Source: Styela clava | Lineage: Eukaryota > Chordata > Ascidiacea > Stolidobranchia > Styelidae | Direction: 5' to 3' | Length of the DNA: 64,000 bases | Assembly: GCF_964204865.1 (NCBI RefSeq) | Contig: NC_135263.1 | Location: 9,035,426 to 9,099,425 of the forward strand | Shown: positions 12,524 to 23,258 of the stretch, piece after piece | Position numbering within the stretch: the first letter of the stretch is position 1 | Layout: each line of letters begins with the position of its first letter | The notes under the pieces: generated by a model | What the model was told of the DNA's origin: nothing | What the model saw: the letters and a program-made list of their open reading frames with translations, nothing else | Databases searched by the model: none | Program-made: the position numbers and the translations under genes

Positions 12524-13925
12524 GAAAAATATCTTCCGCTCAAGAGGCACGCGATTTTATAATTTCATATCAAAGTAGAATATATTAAGTTAATCACACA
12601 CATTGAACCTAAAACTACTCAAACTTAGAAAAGGGAGTACTCCTCTGTTGAAGATACCCCTTTTTATTAAAATTACGTAAAGCAAAAAAGGGTTAAATTT
12701 TGCAATTTTCAAATGTTAATAGAAATATGTTCCGCTCAAGAGGCACGCGATTTTATAATTTCATATCAAAGTAGAATATATTAAGTTTATCACACACATT
12801 GAACCTAAAACTACTCGAACTTAGAAAAAAGAGTACTCCCCTGTTGAAGATACCCCTTTTCATCAAAATTACGTAAAGCGAAAAAGGGTTAAATTTTGCA
12901 ATTTTCAAATGTTAGTAGAAATATGTTCCGCTCAAGAGGCGCGCGATTTTATAATTTCATATCAAAGTAGAATATATTAGGTTTATCACACACATTGAAC
13001 CTAAAACTACTCGAACTTAGAAAAGGGAGTACTCCCCTGTTGAAGATACCCCTGTTCATCAAAATTACGTAAAGCGAAAAAGGGTTAAATTTTGCAATTT
13101 TCAAATGTTAATAGAAATATGTTCCGCTCAAGAGGCACGCGATTTTATAATTTCATATATATCAAAGTAGAATATATTAAGTTTATCACACACATTGAAC
13201 CTAAAACTACTCGAACTTAGAAAAGGGAGTACTCCCTTGTTGAAGATACCCCTATTACTCGAAATTTCGTGGAACGTAAAAATGGTAAATTTTGCAATTT
13301 TCAAATATTAATAGAAATATGTTCCGCACAAGAGGCACGCGATTTTATAATTTCATATCAAAGTAGAATATATTAGGTTTATCACACACATTGAACCTAA
13401 AACTACTCGAACTTAGAAAATGGAGTACTCCCTTGTTGAAGATACCCCTATTACTCGAAATTACGTGAAACGTAAAAATGGTAAATTTTGCAATTTTCAA
13501 ATATTAATAGAAATATGTTCCGCTCAAGAGGCACGCGATTTTATAATTTCATATCAAAGTAGAATATATTAAGTTTATCACACACATTGAACCTAAAACT
13601 ACTCGAACTTAGAAAATGGAGTACTCCCCTGTTGAAGATACCCCTTTCCATCGAAATTACGTAAAGCGAAAAAGGGTTAAATTTTGCAATTTTCAAATGT
13701 TAATAGAAATATGTTCCGCTCAAGAGGCACGCGATTTTATAATTTCATATCAAAGTAGAATATATTAAGTTTTTCACACACATTGAACCTAAAACTACTC
13801 GAACTTAGAAAAAGGAGTATTCCCCTGTTGAAGATACCCATTTTGTTCAAAATTACGTAAAGCGAAAAAGGGTTAAATTTTCAAATATTAATAGAAAGTC
13901 CTTCCACTCGCGATTTTATAATTCC
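12524..13925 (+). repeat. Satellite array 1, 196-bp monomer, about 7 copies
   Basis: Tandem monomers each carry ttccgctcaagaggcacgcg. Successive copies of this motif start at 12534, 12730, 12926, 13122, 13322, 13518 and 13714, a spacing of 196 with one step of 200. Two subtypes differ in the stretch after gttgaagatacccc: one ends acgtaaagcgaaaaaggg, the other cgtaaaaatgg with attactcgaaatt. The outermost (left) copy reads atatcttccg where the others read atatgttccg. The array is reverse-complementary to array 2. Short open frames inside it are by-products of the repeat. Confidence 0.95.
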
Positions 13926-13959
13926 CCCCTCCTTTCAAATTTTTGGAAAACTGAAAAAG

Positions 13960-14455
13960 TAACAAATAGCGCGTGCGATTGCTTTTCGCTAAAATTCCTG
14001 AATGTTTTTATCAGCGTGACGTGTTATTTAGGCCGTAAACACTTTTAGTTGGTGTTTATTCTCCCTGAATCACAACAATTATTTCACGACAACGATAATA
14101 ATTACTTTATTTTTGCCCAGAATTGAAATTCGCTGAGAGTTATTATACAATCAATCGAAACTAAATACAATTAGGCATTAGGCCTGTTTATCTCATATTT
14201 TTACATCAAAAGATTGAGTGGTATTTCAGACTAATAATGTTTATATTTTGACGCAAGAAGACGTAACCGCGAGTTACGTTGGACACAAGATTATATCAAT
14301 ATAGGAGAAAGTTTTAGATTCTAGTAGCTATCATGAAATGAATATTTTACTGGAGAGAAAGTTGGTATACGCTGAAAAACTCGGCCTTTTTAACGAGAGC
14401 GCAATCGCGGCGACTGTTTCATAAGGAAATGGAAATTTTGGTTTTAAACCCCCCC
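13960..14455 (+). repeat. Direct repeat, right of satellite array 1
   Basis: This is the partner of the block at 11700-12500. It shares, in the same order, the gacgtgttatt block, cgcgagttacgttggacac, and the tacgctgaaaaactcgg to gcgactg stretch. It is shorter than the left copy in its first half. No coding capacity is seen. Confidence 0.6.
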
Positions 14456-14637
14456 TGTTTTTAAAATCCTGACTGCGCGCCTGGCTGATTTTCATCATTC
14501 CACCGTGAGCTACATGTAACCCTAACAAAAACGATGAAATAAAGGCGCTCCGTAGTATGTGCACCAAGATGGCGGACGCCGGAACGTAGAATGTGTACCA
14601 GGTTTGGGTTAGGGCATAATTTTATTCCCGTTCTATT

Positions 14638-17618
14638 TAGAGATGTACCGATACCGATTAATGTTTAATGTTTACTTTAACTGATCAAGATACACTGTAC
14701 TGTACAGTAACGCTAGTAATCTCGGTGTTCAATTAGAAAACTCATAAGCCGGCATGTCCAATTTGAATTTAATGTCAATATCGCGACCTTTGAATATCGT
14801 TTTTCGTGTTTAAAAGAATATCGAATATCACCCACACATTCTAGCGCCGCCGTCCTACGTTCGAATTAAAAGCATTTTACAAATATTTTATTTCGTGGCT
14901 AATCGTAATCGTCGACGCAATAAGTCAAAGCCAACATGAAAGAATATCGATCAGCACCAACAAAAAGGAGGCCTACCTATAACCGTCGAGGATGTTTTTT
15001 ACTTTACTATTTTATAATATTCTACAATTGCTATCATATATTTTGAGACAGTCTAGAGGGCTAGGCGGTCACGTCAATATATCTATAAAGTAATTGTGTA
15101 GTTAAACAAAATTAAATTAATACCTGCGTAGAGGGATAATTGTGTCGGAATTTAGTTTATCGATGTCGACGGACTAAATGACACTCGTACTTGACGACAA
15201 ACAATCAGAATTCATACCCGTGCCAAAAGTATATGTGCGGTTAATAGGATTTACGAATCGAATCGCATCTTTTCCGAATCGATTCGAATCAGATTTAAGC
15301 GATTCGGAAAAAGAGAGAGATTAACCGAAAAAAACAAAACATTGAACGTTTGTTAATAAATCGTTGTTTTCGGCGGCTTTAAATCTGCCGAATGCGTGCA
15401 TGCGCACTCCAAATAACACCAAATTACGGGACCAAAAGAAATACATTCAACATTTGTTCATCGTTGTTTTCGGCGGCGTTAAAACTGCCTAATGCGTTTA
15501 TGCGGCACTCCAAATAACATCAAATTACGGGACGGAAATGAATGAAAATAAATTTTTCGTGATTGACTTTTTTACTTATCTGCCGTCATTTGTTTCAAAT
15601 TCGACACAACACACTCTTTTACGCATCACTCGAGATGATGTGTGGCGTAATTTCCACCAAACTGCAAGTTCAGTTTTCCACTAAATAGCCTAAGTTTCTA
15701 TTATGCGCGAATTTGAATAGATCGTATACTTAAAAATTCGTGATAATTTTGATAAAAATTTTCAACAGCACACCTGCGCTGCGGCTGAGTTATTGTACGC
15801 CCTGTCATGATTGGATAAAGAATCAGCTACCGACGTCTAGATAATATTTAATTTTGATTGAAATTTAATTTGAACTTTGTTATGAGTCAATTATTTCTCG
15901 TACAATCGAAGAGAACTATTACTGAATGAGTTCATCGGCCGGCAATGTTAATTGACAATCATGTTTCTCATCTTAAAATATATATTTATTTTGTTTGCGT
16001 TTGTCAGGCTTCCACTCGAGTGGCGGTAAACGAAATCAGGGGGACATAATGTAATAGCTAATACGAAAAAAAGTAGTATATACTTACTTTTAATTCTGTT
16101 AGCGCGATACAAGCGGGAATAATACATTTCGGATTATTTCTAGCAAATGTCATAACGGACAGGTGGGTGTAAATAATACTTGAGGTATGGCAACTTGTGC
16201 ACTGTTTTATACTTGTGCACTGTTTAAATCAACACGTGCCAGATTCCATACCAGACCAAGCATACTGTGCGAATGTCGTCTTACTTTAGCCCTGTTTGAT
16301 CGAGATGAAGCGTCGATCAATTATCGCTGGTCAGCGCGGCGTCCGTTATGCACATTTGGACTTTCTGAATTACGAAATTAAACGTAGTCCACGATAATAA
16401 TGAAGACCTAGTTAGCCAATAACGCTGTTAGCCACAAATAATATTGTCTGCAGTATTTATGAAAATTTTTGTTCGCAATCGTAGTCGGGTGAACGATTGT
16501 TTTTTCGAAATTAATGTAATTAATCGTGGTTAATTTTATCGTCTTCAGTCATATTCTTGCAAGCATTTCCCATTTATAGTAATTCAGATGCAATTAGAAT
16601 GTTTTTGTCGTATTACTCTATGCTGCTAGCATAAATATAAAATATTGTACTGAAAATTTTGAAGATAAAGAATCGCTAATAAGGCCGGCCTCAATTCAAT
16701 ATAACAAGAAGTGAAACACCACATATACTGGAGTGGGACTGGGAAAGCAGTGCTGTTATTGTGTTTATGGCATAACAGTACAACTGTTTCCTGCTTATTT
16801 TCTTATATGAATTCCGTCGAATTGCCTCAGTCCTGATACAAGTACAGCGTGTTTGGAGCTCAAAGATACACAATAATAACTCAATATTGTAAGACTCACA
16901 GATAAGTTGCAACAGCAAGTTTTTCATCAATGCATTTATTGGGGATATCTATGACCTACATCTTTTTTTATCATGATGGAAATAAGTGTGGCTTATTGAC
17001 TGAAAAACCCTTATCATCCTTGCTATATAGCTTATTTCACTTTCAAGTTTTTCTCTTCTAGATTTGAGCTTTTTTGTGACTTTGAGCAAACATACGCATT
17101 CAATAAACAAAAAAAAGTTTAATGGAATCAGATTCGGAAAGATTCGATTCGAAAATTTTTGATTCGCGATTCGATTCGAAAAAAATGTATCCAGAAGTGG
17201 CAACCCAAGCCGTTGGTAAGGACCCCAATTCCACTGTATGATTTAAAACTGGGCGCCTATAGTTGTTTTTTGTTATGTGCTGTGTTGATATATTTCTTCA
17301 TAATTACTACGTAATATTAAAAATGTCAATATAGAAATTTGACAGCGAAAATAGCCAAATTAGTTGAGCTAGTTTGGCTGATAAATAGCTAAAAACACGT
17401 GAATCCTATTCTTTCGCGGGGATGGAGACATGTATGGCTCATGGCTCACGATCTCTCCAGACGAAAAATAAATTAAAAAGTAGTATTCCAACTAATCTTT
17501 TAAAACACTCTGGACCATATCAAAAGGGTAAATATATCGGAAATATCGGCCTTAATCCAACCGATGCCGATACCGAGAAATGACCGACATTGCCGATACC
17601 GATACCGATATATCTCTA
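14638..17618. mobile_element. hAT-type element, 2981 bp, perfect 8-bp TSD
   Basis: It begins TAGAGATGTACCGATACCGA and ends TACCGATATATCTCTA, an inverted terminus of the TAGRGATG..CCGAT type seen in the hATm group of hAT transposons. GTTCTATT flanks it exactly on both sides (14630-14637 and 17619-17626). The interior has no intact transposase I can recognise. It holds a tandem duplication (15341-15534) and GATTCG-rich clusters at about 15250-15300 and 17125-17185 that may be ends of a further nested element. Confidence 0.88.
15341..15534 (+). repeat. Two-copy tandem repeat, about 95-bp unit
   Basis: The block running from cattgaacgtttgtt through cgttgttttcggcggc and cactccaaataaca to aaattacggga is repeated once with about 90% identity. 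It lies inside the 2981-bp hAT-type element. No coding function is evident. Confidence 0.85.
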
Positions 17619-17735
17619 GTTCTATTACGAGTTTGGGGACTAGCCAAATGACTCCTGTAGTATTTGTACCTGAAACCCTAACTTGGTACACATACTACGT
17701 TACGGTGTAGGTCATCACGGTGCACATAATACGGG

Positions 17736-18828
17736 AGTACCAAAATAAATTTTATCTTCTTTAGTATTTATCGCGATTTCATTGTTTCTGGCTACAAAAC
17801 TAATCGCGAGTGGCCTTAATTAATACCTATTACATAAGTCGTCCAAAGACAGGTCGGGTGTAGAAATGCCGTATGCCGAAATCTCGCGTAAGCTATTTTC
17901 CATGCACGTTATTCAATAAAATGATTTTGTTGCTCATCCGCTTACTATTCAAACCAGGTAGATGGCTATGCAAACCATACGCATAAAAATGTTTAGCACG
18001 CGAAGGTGCTCATTATTCTTAAACTGGCACGCCGAGTTCAAAAGGTTGCCGACCCCTGTGCTAGAGGTAACATGCATACTCTTCTCCCAACCCCAACAGA
18101 ATTTTGTTAAAGCTATTCACCTGCTCGAATTATTATTATTTGTATTTTTGTTTTATCAGAAAGTTGCTATTTTAAAGGGCTGCGAATTCAATTTTTTTGT
18201 GTGCACGATCCGCGGAGGAAAACTTTCACATGGAAATGCCGAGATTTTACATGGCACAGTATTTTAATATGTGGATCTAATTATTTTGGCCCTGGGTATC
18301 AACGATTTGAGGGGGTCGTGCGCTTCTCATGCAAGGCCACTATAGTGGCCCAAGAAGCTGACTTCCTTTCTTGTACAATAAATCGACGTTGGATGGATCA
18401 ATTTTAACAATATTCACATCGACAAAATCTGCAATCAATTACCTTGCAAACTTACATCAATTCTGTGAAAATGAGCAAAATAGGCCTGAGAAAAAATTGT
18501 GCACGGTTTAAATATATTTCCATCGATTCCAAAATGAATATTATATCTTTATTTGTCGCTGAGTTATAGTCAATTAAGTTTGCCATATTCAGATGTCATT
18601 GGTATCTTCCTGGTTTCATACGATTAAATTGCGGAACTTACGTATGCATCAAAGTCACGGTCACGATTATTTTTTGGTCCTGATGCGGTGACCCATTGTA
18701 TACTGCACAAACACTAGAAAATATAAAACGTACAAAAATAGAAGAAACTTGGGTGAATGAAAATAAACTGGAAATTGAGGTAAAAGAACAGTAGACAATG
18801 ATAAGGTGCTGTCAACGATTATGTATTT
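17736..18828. other. Spacer with a lone hAT terminus near 18022-18058
   Basis: No gene is seen. The stretch ending GGTTGCCGACCCCTG at 18058 looks like one end of a hAT element (expected partner CAGGGGTCGGCAACC), but I found no matching end upstream, so it is a solo or decayed terminus. Confidence 0.35.
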
Positions 18829-19281
18829 TCATGCGATATAATTCTGCACCATGTGCGGGGCAAAGAGCAACATCACAACCCATGCAAGAATATTTGGTTC
18901 TTGTTCGTCGAGATTGGCATGTGCTTTTACTTCAGAGTGAGGTTTTAACAAGTCAAGGCATTTATCGTGGATAAAATCTTTCAATACTTTTCCATCTTTC
19001 CGGACTCCACTATACAGAATATGTGCACTTACCATGCAAATGCTCATCAAGGCATCGAAGATTCTGAAATACCACCCTAGTCCCCTTTGAGGGAACAAAT
19101 AGGTTCTCATTTGTTGGTCCATACGATCGACTCCACCCATGTACCGTGTGTGATTTACAATACACAAGGGCCTTTCACGCTTCTAGAACCCGTTCGTGCA
19201 GCTTTTCAAACGAACTTCCGTTGTAACGTAGGGGTTTGTGTGAATTGTGGATAACAACGCCAATATCTTCGTATCATGTCG
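18829..19281 (-). pseudogene. piggyBac transposase fragment (C-terminal part)
   Basis: On the minus strand the reading frame gives KILALLSTIHTNPYV, then RYMGGVDRMDQQMRTY, then a W.FRIFDALM block. This matches the piggyBac (DDE_Tnp_1_7) signature in which LST.H is followed by YNKYMGGVDRMDQ. One in-frame TAG (about 19174-19176) separates the two open parts. N-terminal catalytic parts are missing: upstream open sequence to 19533 shows no piggyBac similarity. The frame ends at 18829 without the usual cysteine-rich finger. It is a dead, truncated copy lying just inside satellite array 2. Confidence 0.82.
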
Positions 19282-19789
19282 CGTACAGGCCAAAATTTTG
19301 TTTAATCGCAGGAAGACGGCATAATCAAAAAGAATTGCATAAGCTATATGATAATTACTGGCGTCACATCCGAAGACGTTAACCTCGCGACGCACAGCTG
19401 GAGGCGCGATATCGACGATAGCCACGTCGTCACGTGCGTCAGTGTGTTGTTCAACGGCAACGCAGGCAAAAAACTTAGCAAATTTTGCCAACTTTCCCGC
19501 TTCGTTGTTCGAAAAATTCAAATGCAACATCATGCGATTTTTTGTGTATGAAAAGGTAAATATCTTGGTTACCCAAATGTCAAACCTAATTCATTTTTTA
19601 TTTTTTTCGGAAAACATCACTATTAATCGCTTTGATTTTTGTACCAATTTTTTGGGGGGAATATTTACGTTTATCTTTTAATCGAGCATTATAGAAAACA
19701 AATAATTTAATCATTAGATAGCTCTGAAAAAACTAAACAACTGTCAAACTTTGTTTTTTTGTGGCTGTAACTGTTTTAAAAATATAGCC

Positions 19790-22700
19790 TTTAAAAACAT
19801 GACTACGAAACGTAATTTTGATAAATAGGGGTATTTTCAACAAGGAAGTACTCCCTTTTCTAAGTTCGAGTAGTTTTAGGTTCAATGTGTGTGATAAACT
19901 TGATATATTCTACTTTGATATGAAATTATAAAATCGCGTGCCTCTTGAGCGGAACATATTTCTATTAACATTTGAAAATTGCAAAATTTAACCCTTTTTC
20001 GATTTACGTAATTTTGATGAAAAGGGGTATCTTCAACAGGGGAATACTCCTTTTTCTAAGTTTGAGTAGTTTTAGGTTCAATGTGTGTGAAAAACTTAAT
20101 ATATTCTACTTTGATATGAAATTATAAAATCGCGTGCCTCTTGAGCGGAACATATTTCTATTAACATTTGAAAATTGCAAAATTTAACCCTTTTTCGCTT
20201 TACGTAATTTTGATGAAAAGGGGTATCTTCAAAAGGGAAGTACTCCCTTTTCTAAGTTCGAGTAGTTTTAGGTTCAATGTGTGTGATAAACTTAATATAT
20301 TCTACTTTGATATGAAATTATAAAATCGCGTGCCTCTTGAGCGGAACATATTTCTATAAATATTTGAAAATTGCAAAATTTACCATTTTCACGTTTCACG
20401 TAATTTCGAGTAATAGGGGTATCTTCAACAAGGGAGTACTCCTTTTTCTAAGTTCGAGTAGTTTTAGGTTCAATGTGTGTGATAAACCTAATATATTCTC
20501 CTTTGATATGAAATTATAAAATCGCGTGCCTCTTGAGCGGAACATATTTCTATTAACAATTGAAAATTGCAAAATTTAACCCTTTTTCGCTTTACGTAAT
20601 TTTGATGAAAAGGGGTATATTCAACAGGGGAGTACTCCCTTTTCTAAGTTCGAGTAGTTTTAGGTTCAATGTGTGTGATAAACTTAATATATTCTACTTT
20701 GATATGAAATTATAAAATCGCGTGCCTCTTGAGCGGAACATATTTCTATTACCATTTGAAAATTGCAAAATTTAACCCTTTTTCGCTTTACGTAATTTTG
20801 ATGAAAAGGGGTATCTTCAACAGGGAAGTACTCCCTTTTCTAAGTTCGAGTAGTTTTAGGTTCAATGTGTGTGATAAACTTAATATATTCTACTTTGATA
20901 TGAAATTATAAAATCGCGTGCCTCTTGAGCGGAACATATTTCTATTAATATTTGAAAATTGCAAAATTTACCATTTTTACGTTTCACGTAATTTCGAGTA
21001 ATAGGGGTATCTTCAACAAGGTAGTACTCCATTTTTTAAGTTCGAGTAGTTTTAGGTTCAATGTGTGTGATAAACCTAATATATTCTACTTTGATATGAA
21101 ATTATAAAATCGCGTGCCTCTTGAGCGGAACATATTTCTATTAATATTTGAAAATTGCAAAATTTACCATTTTTACGTTCCACGAAATTTCGAGTAATAG
21201 GGGTATCTTCAACAAGGGAGTACTCCATTTTCTAAGTTCGAGTAGTTTTAGGTTCAATGTGTGTGATAAACTTAATATATTCTACTTTGATATGAAATTA
21301 TAAAATCGCGTGCCTCTTGAGCGGAACATATTTCTATTAACATTTGAAAATTGCAAAATTTAACCCTTTTTCGCTTTACGTAATTTTGATGAAAAGGGGT
21401 ATCTTCAACAGGGGAATACTCCTTTTTCTAAGTTCGAGTAGTTTTAGGTTCAATGTGTGTGATAAACCTAATATATTCCACTTTGATATGAAATTATAAA
21501 ATCGCGTGCCTCTTGAGCGGAACATATTTCTATTAATATTTGAAAATTGCAAAATTTACCATTTTTACGTTCCACGAAATTTCGAGTAATAGGGGTATCT
21601 TCAACAAGGGAGTACTCCATTTTCTAAGTTCGAGTAGTTTTAGTTTCAATGTGTGTGATAAACTTAATATATTCTACTTTGATATGAAATTATAAAATCG
21701 CGTGCCTCTTGAGCGGAACATATTTCTATTAACATTTGAAAATTGCAAAATTTAACCCTTTTTTGCTTTACGTAATTTTGATGAAAAGGGGTATCTTCAT
21801 CAGGGGAGTACTCCTTTTTCTCAGTTCGAGTAGTTTTAGGTTTAATGTGTGTGATAAACCTAATATACTCTACTTTGATATGAAATTATAAAATCGCGTG
21901 CCTCTTGAGCGGAACATATTTCTATGAACATTTGAAAATTGCAAAATTTAACCCTTTTTCGCTTTACGTAATTTTGATGAAAAGGGGTATCTTCAACAGG
22001 GGAATACTCCTTTTTCTAAGTTCGAGTAGTTTTAGGTTCAATGTGTGTGAAAAACTTAATATATTCTACTTTGATATGAAATTATAAAATCGCGTGCCTC
22101 TTGAGCGGAACATATTTCTATTAACATTTGAAAATTGCAAAATTTAACCCTTTTTCGCTTTACGTAATTTTGATGAAAAGGGGTATCTTCAACAGGGAAG
22201 TACTCCCTTTTTTAAGTTCGAGTAGTTTTAGGTTCAATGTGTGTGATAAACTTAATATATTCTACTTTGATATGAAATTATAAAATCGCGTGCCTCTTGA
22301 GCGGAACATATTTCTATAAATATTTGAAAATTGCAAAATTTACCATTTTTACGTTTCACGTAATTTCGAGTAATAGGGGTATCTTCAACAAGGGAGTACC
22401 TCATTTTCTAAGTTCGAGTAGTTTTAGGTTCAATGTGTGTGATAAACCTAATATATTCTCCTTTGATATGAAATTATAAAATCGCGTGCCTCTTGAGCGG
22501 AACATATTTCTATTAACATTTGAAAATTGCAAAATTTACCCCTTTTTCGCTTTACGTAATTTTGATGAAAAGGGGTATCTTCAACAGGGAAGTACTCCCT
22601 TTTCTAAGTTCGAGTAGTTTTAGGTTCAATGTGTGTGATAAACTTAATATATTCTACTTTGATATGAAATTATAAAATCGTGTGCTTCTTGAGCGGAACA

Positions 22701-22955
22701 TATTTCTATTAATATTTGAAAATTTACCATTTTTACGTTTCACGTAATTTCGAGTAATAGGGGTATCTTCAACAAGGGAGTACTCCATTTTTTAAGTTCG
22801 AGTAGTTTTAGGTTCAATGTGTGTGAAAAACCTAAAATATTCTACTTTGATATGAAATTATAAAATCGCGTGCCTCTTGAGCGGAAGATATTTCGATTAA
22901 TATTTGAAAATTGCAAAATTTAACCCGTTTTCGCTTTACGTAATTTTGATGAATA
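19790..22955 (-). repeat. Satellite array 2, 196-bp monomer, about 16 copies, inverted
   Basis: It is the same monomer as array 1 on the opposite strand, spaced about 196 bases (gcctcttgagcggaacatat motif, near 19946, 20142 and so on to about 22880). Two subtypes, A (tttcgctttacgtaattttgatg) and B (acgtttcacgtaatttcgagtaa), run roughly A A B A A B B A B A A A B A B A. Copies around 20100-20520 and 22080-22500 are nearly identical, 1960 bases or exactly ten monomers apart, so a segmental duplication occurred within the array. The outermost right copy reads cggaagatat where the rest read cggaacatat, mirroring the variant at the outer edge of array 1. The 60-codon frames starting MSGTYFY are repeat by-products. 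Confidence 0.95.
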
Positions 22956-23258
22956 AAAGCATAATCGACACGGGATATTTATAAAAAATTAGTTGCTAAC
23001 TATTTATTATGCTCATTTTACCAAGCAATTAATGTTTTTGCTTTGTAAATGGTAATTTTAGTTATATTTAATAAATATCTTTCCTTTTTTGTTATGTTAA
23101 TTTTACCTGTCTACATTTTTTCAGTTGTAAATAATGACACGCCTATAATTCTGCCAAGAATTTTAACCTTTTCGCCTCGCCGCACACAAAGGTCAAATTC
23201 TACTAGCTTCACAGCGGTCGCCGGGGTCGTTCCGTTTGTTCATCTCCGCAAGACCGCA

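Larger units (their letters stand above)
14549..17735. mobile_element. Outer MITE split by a hAT insertion
   Basis: The left end reads ccgtagtatgtgcacc and the right end ggtgcacataatacgg, with about 60 bases of imperfect inverted repeat; a second inner pair is atgtgtaccag / cttggtacacat. Joined across the hAT at 14638-17618, the remaining roughly 200 bases resemble the uninterrupted MITE at 62645-62827. This is a small non-coding family that predates the hAT insertion. Confidence 0.7.

Noticed and set aside
12524-13925. CRISPR-like regular repeats
   Set aside because: The whole 196-bp unit repeats without unique spacers, and the genome is eukaryotic. It is a satellite.
18829-19167. Domesticated piggyBac gene
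   Set aside because: There is an in-frame TAG, the N-terminal catalytic region is missing and no splice sites would rescue it. It is a dead copy.
20337-22479. Four open frames of 60 codons starting MSGTYFY in the right satellite array
   Set aside because: They recur at the satellite period and differ exactly as the monomers do. They are by-products of the 196-bp repeat, with no splice or coding bias signal.
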